Position numbers and translations under genes: made by a program. Below, in pieces: positions 1 to 9,211 of a stretch of 64,000 nt of DNA (positions within the stretch are counted from its first letter, which is position 1; every line of letters starts with the position of its first letter). The notes beneath the pieces are model-generated. The model saw nothing but the letters and a program-made list of their open reading frames with translations, was not told where the DNA came from and ran no database searches. The stretch is taken from positions 4,526,001 to 4,590,000 of the forward strand of contig OZ244987.1 of NCBI GenBank assembly GCA_965223105.1, read 5' to 3'. Origin of the DNA: JABDMH01 sp965223105. Its GTDB lineage: Bacteria > Bacteroidota > Bacteroidia > Chitinophagales > Saprospiraceae.

Positions 1-944
1 TATCCGGCGACTTCTTGATTTTAGGGCTAGGTGGTAAAATGGGTCCGAGTCTTGCCAGCCTTTTGATGAGAACCCTAAGGGAAAATCATATCAATAAAAA
101 AGTTTTTGGAGTATCTCGATTTTCCAACGAGAAAGTCAGAACCGAACTGGAAGCAAACGGAGTATATACATTGGCTGGCGACTTATTAGATGACCATTTT
201 CTGCGCAGTTTACCCCTGGTGAAAAATATCATTTATATGGTAGGCCAAAAATTTGGCACCCAATCAGACCAGAGTTTTACCTGGGCCATGAATGCCTATC
301 TCCCCGGACAGGTAGCCAAGCATTTTGCAAAATCGAACATCGTAGTTTTTTCGACTGGAAATGTTTATCCACTTGTACCTGTAGAGAATGGTGGTGCAAC
401 AGAAGAAACCCCACCGGCTCCCATTGGTGAATATGCTCAGAGTTGCCTGGGCAGAGAACGAATTTTTGAGTACTTCTGTCGAAGAGACCACACTCCCACC
501 CTTATCTACAGACTTAATTATGCGCTTGATTTAAGATATGGTGTGCTCAATGATATCGCTCAAATGGTGAAAAATGAGGAAATCATTGATTTGCGAATGG
601 GTTATGTCAATGTTATTTGGCAAGGAGATGCCAATCAATATGCAATCAGGTCCCTGAGACAATGCTCGGTACCAGCAAAAATCTTAAATGTTACCGGCCC
701 GGAAACATTGGCGGTTGAGGACTTGGCCAACCGATTTGCTGCATTAATGGGGAAAAAACCTCGGTTTAAGAATAGGCCTGCAGAAAATGCATTGTTAAAC
801 AATGCCAGGAAAGCACACCAATTGTTTGGGTTACCTGGAGTTACCACAGATAAAATGATCGAATGGACTGTCGAATGGTTGGAGAGTGGAGGGGCCAGCA
901 TAGATAAACCGACTCATTTTCAAGAACGTAAAGGTCAATTTTAA
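1..944 (+). CDS. NAD(P)-dependent epimerase/dehydratase family protein (5' partial)
   Basis: The reading frame is already open at the window edge, so the true start lies upstream; the first start-like codon inside is a TTG at 15. A Rossmann dinucleotide-binding motif, GLGGKMG, stands at residues 4-10 counted from that TTG, followed by beta strands ending in VSR and AGD that suit NAD(P) binding. The segment VFSTGNVYP (111-119) and the helix starting GEYAQSC (138-144) align with the S/T and YxxxK sites of extended short-chain dehydrogenases. The usual catalytic Lys is Cys144 here, so ordinary SDR redox chemistry may not apply. The stop codon overlaps the ATG of the next gene by one base (TAATG), which indicates translational coupling with the DapA-family aldolase. 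Together they suggest a sugar or sugar-acid pathway, but the substrate is unknown. Confidence 0.8.
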   Translation, partial: SGDFLILGLGGKMGPSLASLLMRTLRENHINKKVFGVSRFSNEKVRTELEANGVYTLAGDLLDDHFLRSLPLVKNIIYMVGQKFGTQSDQSFTWAMNAYLPGQVAKHFAKSNIVVFSTGNVYPLVPVENGGATEETPPAPIGEYAQSCLGRERIFEYFCRRDHTPTLIYRLNYALDLRYGVLNDIAQMVKNEEIIDLRMGYVNVIWQGDANQYAIRSLRQCSVPAKILNVTGPETLAVEDLANRFAALMGKKPRFKNRPAENALLNNARKAHQLFGLPGVTTDKMIEWTVEWLESGGASIDKPTHFQERKGQF

Positions 945-1999
945 TGAATGCAGAAAAACACCAATTGTTACAAGAGGGAACGGTTATTCCTGCTCATCCA
1001 CTGGCACTAACAGCTGATCGAACATTGGATGAGATTCTTCAAAAAAGATTGACTCGATACTATTTGTCAGCAGGCGTGGGAGGTCTTGCGGTAGGAGTAC
1101 ATACCACACAATTTTCCATAAGAGATCCAAAGCATAATCTTTATGAAATTGTGCTAGAGCTCGCCATGCAGACTTTACGAGAAAGTCAAATTCAAAAACC
1201 CAGATTGATGATCGCAGGAGTTTGTGGGCCGACGAAACAAGCCATTCAAGAGGCCAGAACTGCATTGGCCCTTGGCTACGATATGGCTCTGATCAGCACC
1301 AATGGCCTCGCCGATCTATCTGAGCAAGAATTGCTCTTAAGAGCCAAAGAAATTGCCTCGATCATGCCGATTTTTGGTTTTTATCTCCAACCCAGTGTGG
1401 GTGGTCGGCTACTAAGCGAAAAATTTTGGACAAGTATGGCTTCGATCGAAAATCTTTTTGCCATCAAGATTGCTCCTTTCAATCGCTACCAAACTCTTGA
1501 TGTAGTTAGAGGTGTTTGCCGCTCAGGTCGTGCTGAGAAAATTGCCCTATATACCGGAAACGATGATAATATTGCTTTGGATCTTATGACAACTTTCGAA
1601 ATTCAGACCCCACTAGGCACTATACAAAAACAAATAGTCGGCGGCCTTCTGGGTCATTGGGCGGTCTGGACCAAAAGAGCGGTTGAGCTTTTGGAAGAAG
1701 TCAAACAAATGAAATCAAGAGAAAAAGTATTGCCCGCTTCTTTTCTCACATATGCCCAAAAAATTACCGATAGTAATGCTGCATTTTTTGATGCCAAGAA
1801 TAATTTTAAGGGCTGCATTGCCGGCATTCATGAAGTCCTGAGAAGACAGGGGCTAATGAAGGGGACTTGGTGTTTGGATCCAGAAGAAAAATTATCTCCG
1901 GGCCAAAAAGATGAGATCGATCGGGTATACAAAGAGTATCCCGATTTAAATGATGATGATTTTGTACGACAATTTTTAATTAATGACCCAAGCGGCTAG
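944..1999 (+). CDS. Dihydrodipicolinate synthase (DapA) family aldolase/lyase
   Basis: This is a 351-residue class I aldolase-like TIM barrel, somewhat longer than the roughly 290-300 residues usual for DapA. Visible family marks are the N-terminal glycine run AGVGGLAVGVHTTQF (43-57), a Tyr in FYLQPSVGG (Tyr147, the position of the catalytic Tyr in YNxP) and a Lys in FAIKIAPFN (Lys175), the likely Schiff-base residue. The YNxP motif is changed to YLQP, so the enzyme is probably not the lysine-pathway DapA but a paralogue acting on another 2-oxo acid or sugar acid. The start ATG overlaps the stop of the epimerase-like gene, so the two are almost certainly co-transcribed. The next gene lies 116 bp downstream and need not belong to the unit. 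Confidence 0.85.
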   Translation: MNAEKHQLLQEGTVIPAHPLALTADRTLDEILQKRLTRYYLSAGVGGLAVGVHTTQFSIRDPKHNLYEIVLELAMQTLRESQIQKPRLMIAGVCGPTKQAIQEARTALALGYDMALISTNGLADLSEQELLLRAKEIASIMPIFGFYLQPSVGGRLLSEKFWTSMASIENLFAIKIAPFNRYQTLDVVRGVCRSGRAEKIALYTGNDDNIALDLMTTFEIQTPLGTIQKQIVGGLLGHWAVWTKRAVELLEEVKQMKSREKVLPASFLTYAQKITDSNAAFFDAKNNFKGCIAGIHEVLRRQGLMKGTWCLDPEEKLSPGQKDEIDRVYKEYPDLNDDDFVRQFLINDPSG

Positions 2000-2115
2000 A
2001 TACATGAGTCCCTAGCAGTGCTCAACTTATCAACCACTCGATCATTAGTGGAAATATGGGGAATGCCAGACCGTTATCCAAATGAAAAGTTTGACCATCT
2101 CGTGATAGCGACCAA

Positions 2116-2958
2116 ATGAATGCTGACATAAAGATACGACCTATGCTGGCAGAAGACCTGCCAGATGCCATGAGTTTAAGTGCGATGGCAGGTTGGAATC
2201 AGACACTGGATGACTGGCAACTAATACTGCAACAGGAATCTGGTAATAATTGGGCTGCCACTGATCAACACCGGCTAATTGGCACCGTCACTGCTATCAA
2301 ATATGGCAGGGCGGCTGAATGGATCGGCATGATGTTGGTACATCCTGAATATCGCAATCGAGGTATAGGAAGGCGTTTAATGGAAACGGTGATGAGCTCC
2401 ACTTCCAAGTACTACTACCTAGATGCTACTGCATTGGGCAAACTACTATACGTCAAACTCGGTTTTACGGTGCAAAATCATTTGCATAGATTATTGTATG
2501 AACCGCTGAGCAAAAAGCACTTGGTCGATGACAGTATAATATCCATCCAGCCCGAACATTTCAATAGCATTTTGACCTTTGATCGTCAAATGACAAAAAT
2601 TAACCGCAGTAAACTCCTCCGATCGCTGTTTAGGTCAGCAATCTGTAAAGGCTGGATCGTGGAAAAGGATTCCCAGATCAAGGGATTTATGCTATCAAGA
2701 GCGGGACGAATGCACACCCAACTGGGTCCATTGGTTTCAGAAACTCTGGAGGTGGCTGAAGCACTGGTTACAGCGAGCTGGCGGTATCATAATCAATCCT
2801 GTATTATCGATGTCTTTGACCAACGGCCAGCGTGGATTGATCGCCTCAAAAGTATGGGCTTTACCGAAAATAGACAATTTGACCGGATGGTTCAGGGTAC
2901 AGCCGTCGCATTAGGCCTTGAAAGCCAGTGGGCAACAGCAGGACCCGAACTGGGATGA
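2116..2958 (+). CDS. GNAT family N-acetyltransferase, two-domain
   Basis: This 280-residue protein has a typical GNAT fold in its first half. The acetyl-CoA pyrophosphate-binding motif A reads HPEYRNRGIGRRLM (76-89), fitting the R/Q-x-x-G-x-G/A consensus, and is followed by LYVKLGF, the usual beta-6 to beta-7 stretch. Residues about 135-270 form a second domain resembling the GNAT C-terminal extension (Acetyltransf_18 type), with GPLVSETLEVAEAL and a final strand containing MGF. Such two-domain GNATs are cytosolic and acetylate small amines or peptides; the substrate here cannot be inferred. No operon partner is evident: there are 116 bp upstream and a long gap downstream. Confidence 0.85.
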   Translation: MNADIKIRPMLAEDLPDAMSLSAMAGWNQTLDDWQLILQQESGNNWAATDQHRLIGTVTAIKYGRAAEWIGMMLVHPEYRNRGIGRRLMETVMSSTSKYYYLDATALGKLLYVKLGFTVQNHLHRLLYEPLSKKHLVDDSIISIQPEHFNSILTFDRQMTKINRSKLLRSLFRSAICKGWIVEKDSQIKGFMLSRAGRMHTQLGPLVSETLEVAEALVTASWRYHNQSCIIDVFDQRPAWIDRLKSMGFTENRQFDRMVQGTAVALGLESQWATAGPELG

Positions 2959-3286
2959 TTGCATCCCAAAAAATTGCTGCATGACTGCGAAGAACTTGCC
3001 ATTATTTTGATGTTCTTCCGTTAGCGTTATGAGTTCAATTCGTGGTCTGCCACACCAGCGATCAACTGTATTTGACCAGCGAAGATCTGATAACCGGGAG
3101 TTTCATTCCTGGTTATCGACATCCCCTGCCCTCTGGCATAGTTTTCCCAGATTGATTAAAGTTTTACGTTATTTTGGCTGGATAACCATAAGAATGATTG
3201 GTCATACAGAAGTTTCAAGGCCTAATGTGAATTGCTTAATCACTCGTCAGGATGGTCATGAAGTCGAGTCTCGCCAAATTAGATGC
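2959..3286. other. Intergenic, no convincing gene
   Basis: This stretch lies between the GNAT gene and the first credible start of the M23 peptidase. A frame is open through it in phase with the peptidase from 3029, but the translated segment lacks domain character and precedes a clear signal peptide, so it is probably untranslated. Short fragments in other frames look faintly coding but carry stops. No hairpin or repeat stood out. Confidence 0.4.
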
Positions 3287-4108
3287 ATGAATTTTCGTTT
3301 GAAAATGAATCAAATATTGTCATTTCTTCTACTGTTGAATGCAACGATTCTCTTTACTCAGCCATTTCCCGCTAAGATATACCACGAGACTAGAGAAAAT
3401 GGGGCGATCGCTATTTATGCCAACAATGAAGCATTTCATCCAGTCACTGCAATTGTATCAGCAGAATTCAATCATTTAGAAACTGAAATCAAGTTTCCGG
3501 CTACTTTTTTAATTCCAGCTCAAATCGACAAACACCTATTGACCGTGCTGAGACCAATTAAAAACAGATCTTGGACCTTTCGCATGGGCAGTCGCCTATT
3601 TATGGGAGACATAAATCTGGCAAAGGAGTATAAATCTGAATTCATTTATTCCTTGCCAGTAGCCACGGGCAAGGGTTGTTTTATTTCACAAGGTTACAAC
3701 GGGAAACTTTCGCACCAGGGAGAAAATGCATTGGATTTTGATCTGCCGATTGGCAGCCCTATCTATGCTGCCAGAGGTGGAATTGTGGTGAAGGTCATTG
3801 ATCATCATCGCAAATCCTGTCCTGATGAATCCTGTAATGCATATAACAACATCATCGTGATCTATCATCGCGATGGTACTTTTGCTGAATACGTACATTT
3901 GGATAAGGATGGATCAGATGTTGTGGTGGGACAGAAGGTCGCTGCAGGAGATCAAATCGGAAGAAGTGGGAATACGGGTTGGACCACTGGTCCACATCTG
4001 CACTTCGCCGTTTATTTACCTACCAAAGAGGGCCGGCGAACCCTGCGCACCCTATTTCAGTTGAACACGCAGGCGGTCGAACTTGTAGCTGGTCAGAAGT
4101 TACCGTAG
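3287..4108 (+). CDS. M23 family metallopeptidase, secreted (LytM-type)
   Basis: A zinc endopeptidase of the peptidoglycan-hydrolase type. From the ATG at 3287 it has 273 residues; a second ATG at 3305 is equally possible. Both place a hydrophobic signal peptide (ILSFLLLLNATILF) at the N-terminus, whereas the longer open frame from 3029 would bury it, so the downstream start is preferred. The C-terminal domain has the zinc-ligand pair H143 and D150 in HQGENALDFD, and the HxH motif H237/H239 in GPHLHF, with H204 in EYVHLD. The spacing H-x6-D is longer than the classic HxGxD and is typical of a subgroup. The N-terminal third is an unrecognised beta-rich region. It probably acts in the periplasm on cell-wall crosslinks or on a protein substrate. 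Confidence 0.85.
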   Translation: MNFRLKMNQILSFLLLLNATILFTQPFPAKIYHETRENGAIAIYANNEAFHPVTAIVSAEFNHLETEIKFPATFLIPAQIDKHLLTVLRPIKNRSWTFRMGSRLFMGDINLAKEYKSEFIYSLPVATGKGCFISQGYNGKLSHQGENALDFDLPIGSPIYAARGGIVVKVIDHHRKSCPDESCNAYNNIIVIYHRDGTFAEYVHLDKDGSDVVVGQKVAAGDQIGRSGNTGWTTGPHLHFAVYLPTKEGRRTLRTLFQLNTQAVELVAGQKLP

Positions 4109-4332
4109 ACACTACACTCAAAGCCATTAGTAATCCACTTGCAAGACCCTAAGTTTTGTGGGAGTGGCATGAGTGATGGGCGGTGCATCAATATCAATGG
4201 CATCAGTCCAACCACATCGCATTCCCTGCTTGTCTCACTGATGCCCAGTAGTGTTTAACACCCGCTCATAGATTTCCCAAAGGGGTACTTTTACTACCTT
4301 TTGATTTTCCAAACCCAAACTAAACCAGGCTC
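4109..4332. other. Intergenic between convergent genes
   Basis: The remainder of the gap between the M23 gene and the convergent VPS10/BNR gene. It contains only a weak 8-bp dyad (GGCATCAG with CTGATGCC about 31 bases apart) and no open frame worth calling. An 81-codon plus-strand frame from 4301 merely reads through the inverted-repeat element and is not considered a gene. Confidence 0.4.
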
Positions 4333-4525
4333 TAGTGCTTCATTCAAAAAATATCTAATACTATTGGCATGCTATTTTCCGACATCTCTTCATCGTCAAA
4401 AGCCTCACATAGTTACGCCTATGCTCGCCTGCCCGACTGAAGTCATTCTGGCGGGGTTTCGCCTCTTCGATCTGTCAAAAACTAGCTGCCCCACTAATAT
4501 CATATACTTCTTGAACGAAGCACTA
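4333..4525 (-). repeat. Long imperfect inverted-repeat element with internal hairpins
   Basis: Two 35-base arms, 4333-4367 and 4491-4525, are reverse complements at 28 of 35 positions. When the minus strand is read as RNA, five of the seven mismatches become G-U pairs, so 33 of 35 positions can pair. Pairing continues inward more loosely. The interior holds small hairpins, including CATAG-N6-CTATG (near 4407-4424) and GACT-GA-AGTC (near 4435-4444). The outer arm begins with the TAG stop codon of the minus-strand VPS10/BNR gene, so the element forms the start of that gene's 3' untranslated region. It could be a MITE-like insertion, a structured 3'-end RNA or a dispersed palindrome. No clear target-site duplication was seen. 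Confidence 0.6.
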
Positions 4526-7500
4526 ATGCTTGATGATCTCCGGTAGAGCATTGGGCGTGTAAGGAGCCCCCGCTTTTTGAATTTCCAAGCGAAGTGGCTC
4601 TACTTTTTCCTGCAATAAAAGATCCAACTTCTCCAAGATTTTGGCAAAATCCCGCTCCGCTCTGTCCAAGAGATCCTGATGCGTTTTCGTCGGTCGGGAA
4701 CTTGAGTATTTCGACTCATACATCACTGAACTTATCATTCGGCTCACTGACAAGGGTTTGTCTATATCAAGTCTTGATGCAATAGGATCACCATTGAGTT
4801 CTTTGCGTATGGTCCTAATCTCATCCTCAATGTCCAGCACTTTCCTTAGGAATGTTTCTTCAGTGACTTCGGTAAATGAAATGGCTTTTCTGATATGATC
4901 CATTTCACTTGAAAGATCAGCTAATACTCGACCGGCACCCTGAGAAGCGGCGTGGAGCTGCGTGACATCCCTTTTAAAAACCTCGAGTTCTTCAAAATCG
5001 TCAGCTGGCAACGAATAATGATTCAACTTCTCAACCTGGAAAGACTGTGGACCCGCTACCTGTTGCATTGATCCCTGCTGCCAGATATGCATGGTCACGG
5101 AATACTTCCCCGGTGCTACCTGAAATCCTTCTCGCTGACCAGAAAAAGGATTGTAGAAACTCGGTGAACTTAAAGTAATGGGGTCCTTGGGTGCACTCCG
5201 TAAATCCCAGTGAATACGGTTAATACCTACCTTCGGTTTAACCGATAATTTCCGGATGATGTTATCTTGCTCATCTGTAACCACAAAATAAACTTGTGGT
5301 TTTTCTTCCGTTTGTTCAGCGTTTAACTCATCATAAGTGGGATAATAAACATCCTTCCCATCCCTGGCTGACTCCTCTTCCTCACTTTGTCTTTTTTCCT
5401 CTTGGGTCCTGATTTCCTCTTTTAGGTAATAAGTAAAAAGGGCGACAGGACCTAAATTCTCACCCTGATAAAATCCATCACCTTGAAAGGATTTTCCAGG
5501 TAATCCATAAGGATAAGACCATTCCCAGCTCCTCGCATCACGTACAGTGAATAACTCATAATCTTTTTCGAGATCGGTATTCTTTATATTGCGTAAAGGT
5601 GCATAATCATCCAAAACATAAAATCCCCGACCGAAAGTACCCAACACCAGATCGTTTTCCCGCTCTTGGATAGCAATATCTCTCACCGCAATCGTAGGCA
5701 ATCCCCCTTTGAGCTGTTTCCATTCTTGACCACCATCAGTGGTGAAAAAACATCCAAACTCAGTACCCACAAACAATAGATTAGGATCTTGGTGATCTTC
5801 TTCAATTGCATAAACAGATCCCCTCTCCGGTAAATTGGACGAAATAGATATCCAAGTACTTCCACGATCTATACTTTTAAAAATGTAGGGTTTAAAATCT
5901 CCATACTTATGATGATTGAAGGCTGCATATACGACATTGGCATCGTGATGGGAGGCCAGAACCTCATTTACGTAACAGGTATCGGGAGCCCCAGGCACCT
6001 CTACTTTTCGCCAGGTCCCTCCCCCATCTCCAGTAACCTGAATCAATCCATCATCGGTCCCGACATAGAGCAACTGCTCATTAAGGGGTGATTCGCTAAA
6101 GGCTACGATGGTACCATAAGGTGAAGTAGAAAGATTTTTGCGTACTGCATCAATGCCCCAAACTCGACCCATGACCTTCAACTGGTTGCGATCGATTTGA
6201 CGGGTAAGGTCTTCGCTGATCACCTGCCAACTGTGGCCCCGATCGTCAGAACGAAACAATTTGTTCGCAGCAAAATATAATCGACCGGCCTGATGAGCAC
6301 TTACCTCAAGAGGAGCATCCCAATTCCACCGGTAGGCATTTTCCCCTTCACGAGGCTTAGGCTGGATTCCAAGTTCTTCACCACTTAGCTTGTCATAACG
6401 TACTAAAACACCATATTGAGATTGAGCATAAATAATATTGGGATTCCCGGGATCAACCTGTGCTTCAAATCCATCACCGCCGTGAGTAATAAACCATTCA
6501 TCGTTGGCAATACCATTACTACTGATGGTCCTTGATGGGCCGCTGAGGCTAAAATTGTCCTGCGTACCACCATGAATGAAGTAAAATGGTTCGGCATTAT
6601 CTACCGCTACTTTGTAGAATTGAGTGACCGGCAAATTGGCTTTAAAGTGCCAGGTCTTGGCATGGTCCCAAGTTTCGTAGATACCACCATCACAACCCAC
6701 AATAAAATGATCCGTGTCATCGGGATCGATCCACATGCAATGATTGTCGACATGCTTGGTGTCCTCACCCACGTTTTCAAACGTCTTGCCACCGTCAGCA
6801 GAGTACTTCATCCAGGTGTCCATCGCAAACAGTTTATCCGGATTCACTGGATCAGCAACAATTTCCTGGTAATAGTTGCCGCTGGTAGTATACCCTCCTC
6901 TTTTTTGCCAGGATGCCCCCCGGTCCGTTGAGCGATAAAGCCCCCCGTCCTTCTCGGCTTCAACGATTGCATAGATGATCTCGGGATCAACTGGTGATAT
7001 AGTCATTCCGATCCGGCCCAGGTCTCCTTTGGGTAGACCTTTGACGGCCTTCTCCCAATTCTCACCACCGTCGGTGCTCCTGTAGATTCCCGATCCTGGA
7101 CCACCTCCAAGATAAGTGAAAACATGACGACGACGCTGGAATGCCGTGGCATAAAGTATTTCCGGATTTCTTGGATCAAGCGTAAGGTCATTGACTCCGG
7201 TGTGCTCATCAATTTCCAAAATCAGCTCCCAACTTTCTCCGCCATCTTTTGTCCTATAGACACCTCGATCTCCTCCGGAGCTCCATAGAGGACCTATAGC
7301 TGCAACATAGACAACATTGGAATTATCGGGGTGTACAACAATACTTCCAATGTGCTCAGATTGCTTAAGCCCCATGTTTTTCCAAGACTTGCCACCGTCG
7401 TTGGATTTGTAAATCCCATCGCCATAAGCTACGCTCCGTTGATTGTTGTTTTCACCTGTTCCCACCCATACGATACTGGGATTGCTGGGATCTACCGTGA

Positions 7501-7816
7501 CCACACCTATGGAATAACTGCCTTGACCATCAAAAATGGGTTCGAAGGTGGTGCCGGCATTAATTGTCTTCCAAACTCCGCCGCTGCTGACCGCCACATA
7601 ATAGACTTTTGCATTCTTCGGATGCATCGCAAAATCAGAAATACGACCTGATGTCAATGCAGGACCAACATTGCGGAACTTTAGACCCGAAAAGGAGGTC
7701 TTTTCCAGGATGGTCTCTTGTTTGTCCTCAACCAGATCTGCACTATCCTTCTTTTTTTGAGCATGTACAAACAAGGCGAGACAAAAGGAAATTAGGAACC
7801 AACAAAGCTTCTTCAT
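4523..7816 (-). CDS. Secreted VPS10/sortilin-type BNR-repeat propeller protein
   Basis: A 1097-residue exported protein. The ATG at 7816 begins a signal peptide (MKKLCWFLISFCLALFVHAQ); a longer frame from a TTG at 7879 would displace it. The first roughly 760 residues are a beta-propeller with many Asp-box motifs (SxDxGxxW), for example KSNDGGKSWKNM, RTKDGGESWELI, RSTDGGENWEKA, RSTDRGASWQKR, RSDDRGHSWQVI and KSIDRGSTWISI. The C-terminal third has a beta-sandwich-like stretch (GINRIHWDLR, APGKYSVTM) and a coiled, charged tail. Proteins of this architecture are usually annotated glycosyl hydrolase or VPS10 domain protein, but catalytic activity is rarely shown. The stop codon is the first codon of the long inverted repeat at 4333-4525. 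Confidence 0.85.
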   Translation of the reverse strand: MKKLCWFLISFCLALFVHAQKKKDSADLVEDKQETILEKTSFSGLKFRNVGPALTSGRISDFAMHPKNAKVYYVAVSSGGVWKTINAGTTFEPIFDGQGSYSIGVVTVDPSNPSIVWVGTGENNNQRSVAYGDGIYKSNDGGKSWKNMGLKQSEHIGSIVVHPDNSNVVYVAAIGPLWSSGGDRGVYRTKDGGESWELILEIDEHTGVNDLTLDPRNPEILYATAFQRRRHVFTYLGGGPGSGIYRSTDGGENWEKAVKGLPKGDLGRIGMTISPVDPEIIYAIVEAEKDGGLYRSTDRGASWQKRGGYTTSGNYYQEIVADPVNPDKLFAMDTWMKYSADGGKTFENVGEDTKHVDNHCMWIDPDDTDHFIVGCDGGIYETWDHAKTWHFKANLPVTQFYKVAVDNAEPFYFIHGGTQDNFSLSGPSRTISSNGIANDEWFITHGGDGFEAQVDPGNPNIIYAQSQYGVLVRYDKLSGEELGIQPKPREGENAYRWNWDAPLEVSAHQAGRLYFAANKLFRSDDRGHSWQVISEDLTRQIDRNQLKVMGRVWGIDAVRKNLSTSPYGTIVAFSESPLNEQLLYVGTDDGLIQVTGDGGGTWRKVEVPGAPDTCYVNEVLASHHDANVVYAAFNHHKYGDFKPYIFKSIDRGSTWISISSNLPERGSVYAIEEDHQDPNLLFVGTEFGCFFTTDGGQEWKQLKGGLPTIAVRDIAIQERENDLVLGTFGRGFYVLDDYAPLRNIKNTDLEKDYELFTVRDARSWEWSYPYGLPGKSFQGDGFYQGENLGPVALFTYYLKEEIRTQEEKRQSEEEESARDGKDVYYPTYDELNAEQTEEKPQVYFVVTDEQDNIIRKLSVKPKVGINRIHWDLRSAPKDPITLSSPSFYNPFSGQREGFQVAPGKYSVTMHIWQQGSMQQVAGPQSFQVEKLNHYSLPADDFEELEVFKRDVTQLHAASQGAGRVLADLSSEMDHIRKAISFTEVTEETFLRKVLDIEDEIRTIRKELNGDPIASRLDIDKPLSVSRMISSVMYESKYSSSRPTKTHQDLLDRAERDFAKILEKLDLLLQEKVEPLRLEIQKAGAPYTPNALPEIIKH

Positions 7817-8128
7817 GATAAACAGGTTGTTTTGAACTTGACATGTGGGCGGGCAAAGTTCTGGCAAAATACAGAACAATTAAATGATATGAATTTAATT
7901 TCAAAGAAAAGAATGAAAATATGTAAACCCAACTGTACTACCCAATGCATTAATGGTTATTCCCTTGTTTTGACTAAGAAGACATAAACCAAAGCAATCC
8001 AATAATCTGACAATACTGTTTTATTAAAGATATTTTCAAATTCATCCTCTTTCAAAAAAACCATGGACTCTTTATCATAAATGATCATTGGGCAACCCTA
8101 ATAACCTTGAATGAGATCGTTTTTGAAA
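7817..8128. other. Intergenic, AT-rich leader region
   Basis: This AT-rich gap between the ATP-grasp gene and the VPS10/BNR gene (both minus strand) should hold the promoter of the latter. I found no good match to TTG-N19-21-TAnnTTTG, no strong hairpin and no small gene. Confidence 0.35.
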
Positions 8129-9004
8129 TTATTTAGCGCCAACCAACACGTCTACCAAATGCATAATTGCACTGGATGAACTCGACAACCAAAGCTCGGG
8201 CTCGATAAGCTCAAGCTCCATTAACACTAGATGGCCGAATGAATCTCGACAAAAATCAACCCGGGCATAAACCGAAGGCCTTACCAAATCAGCGCTTGCC
8301 TCTATAGCGAGTAGGGCGAATGAAAGCTCCTCTGTTGATGGATAATAATCCTCCAACCGACCACCAAATTCCTGCTGAACCCGGAAATCGCTACCGGTGG
8401 GAAATTTCACTTTGGCATGTGAATAACTTCCATCGATGAATACCAGAGAAATCTCTCCCTGTTCCGAAATGGAGGGAAGATAAGATTGAAGAATAACGTC
8501 TCCTTGATGGCAGAACGCCTGCACTACCTCAAGATCTTCTGCGATAGCCACCCCTTGTGCCGATGCTGATACCGCGGGCTTCATTACCCATTTTCTCTCC
8601 CGAAACCTAATACTCCAGACATCTCGCTCTAAGATTTCGCCCTTGAGAATAAGATAGGTCTCGGGAATTCGTATGCCCTGTTTCTTCAGATCAAGGAGAT
8701 AAGACTTATGCATATTCCAAAGCACCAGCTCTGGCGCATTGAATAATTTACATTTAGCCTGACCCATTTTATGAATCCATTGCTGAAATTCAAAGGGCTT
8801 ATTTTGATAATTCCAGGTACTACTGATCAAAGCAACATCAAATCCTGACCAGTCTACTGTATAATCGTCCCAAGCAACGACCTGTCCATCGATCTCCTTT
8901 TGCTTCAACAAGGCCAACATAGCATGACCATCCTGGTCCTTTATATCGAGACCCTCCGTAGGATCTAAAAATGCCTGATGGGTGACGATTGCTATAGTTG
9001 ACAT
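8129..9004 (-). CDS. ATP-grasp domain protein
   Basis: A 291-residue protein of the ATP-grasp superfamily (glutathione synthetase/RimK-like fold), which joins a carboxylate to an amine through an acyl-phosphate. The N-terminal part carries a pre-grasp domain with ISSTWNYQNKP. The middle has the ATP-binding strand WVMKPAVSASAQGV, with Lys for phosphate binding. The C-terminus has ARVDFCRD and MELELIEPELW, the paired acidic residues that bind Mg2+. The final motif resembles DcsG-like and other RimK-type ligases, but the substrate cannot be named. It is preceded by 207 bp of non-coding sequence and looks monocistronic. Confidence 0.8.
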   Translation of the reverse strand: MSTIAIVTHQAFLDPTEGLDIKDQDGHAMLALLKQKEIDGQVVAWDDYTVDWSGFDVALISSTWNYQNKPFEFQQWIHKMGQAKCKLFNAPELVLWNMHKSYLLDLKKQGIRIPETYLILKGEILERDVWSIRFRERKWVMKPAVSASAQGVAIAEDLEVVQAFCHQGDVILQSYLPSISEQGEISLVFIDGSYSHAKVKFPTGSDFRVQQEFGGRLEDYYPSTEELSFALLAIEASADLVRPSVYARVDFCRDSFGHLVLMELELIEPELWLSSSSSAIMHLVDVLVGAK

Positions 9005-9211
9005 AATGAGAAAAAGGTTAAGGATTGTGATTTGGAAGCAATCATTGTGGCTTTATCCCTGAACTCTGGAAAAATCCTGATTAACGTCATAACAAACGAA
9101 TGATAATCTCCTAGCTACTAATGATGAAGCCGTAAACTTTAAATACAATAAAGGTAGCAGTACGCTTCCACCAAAATATTAGCCAGAATCATGGACAGAG
9201 TACTGGTCTAG

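Noticed and set aside
3029..3286. N-terminal extension of the M23 peptidase
   Set aside because: It would place the signal peptide 86 residues inside the protein; the ATG at 3287 or 3305 is far more plausible.
4195..4250. 8-bp dyad GGCATCAG/CTGATGCC
   Set aside because: It is short with a 31-base loop and could easily be chance.
4301..4546. 81-codon plus-strand frame
   Set aside because: It reads through the inverted-repeat element and the end of the opposite gene and shows no protein-like pattern.
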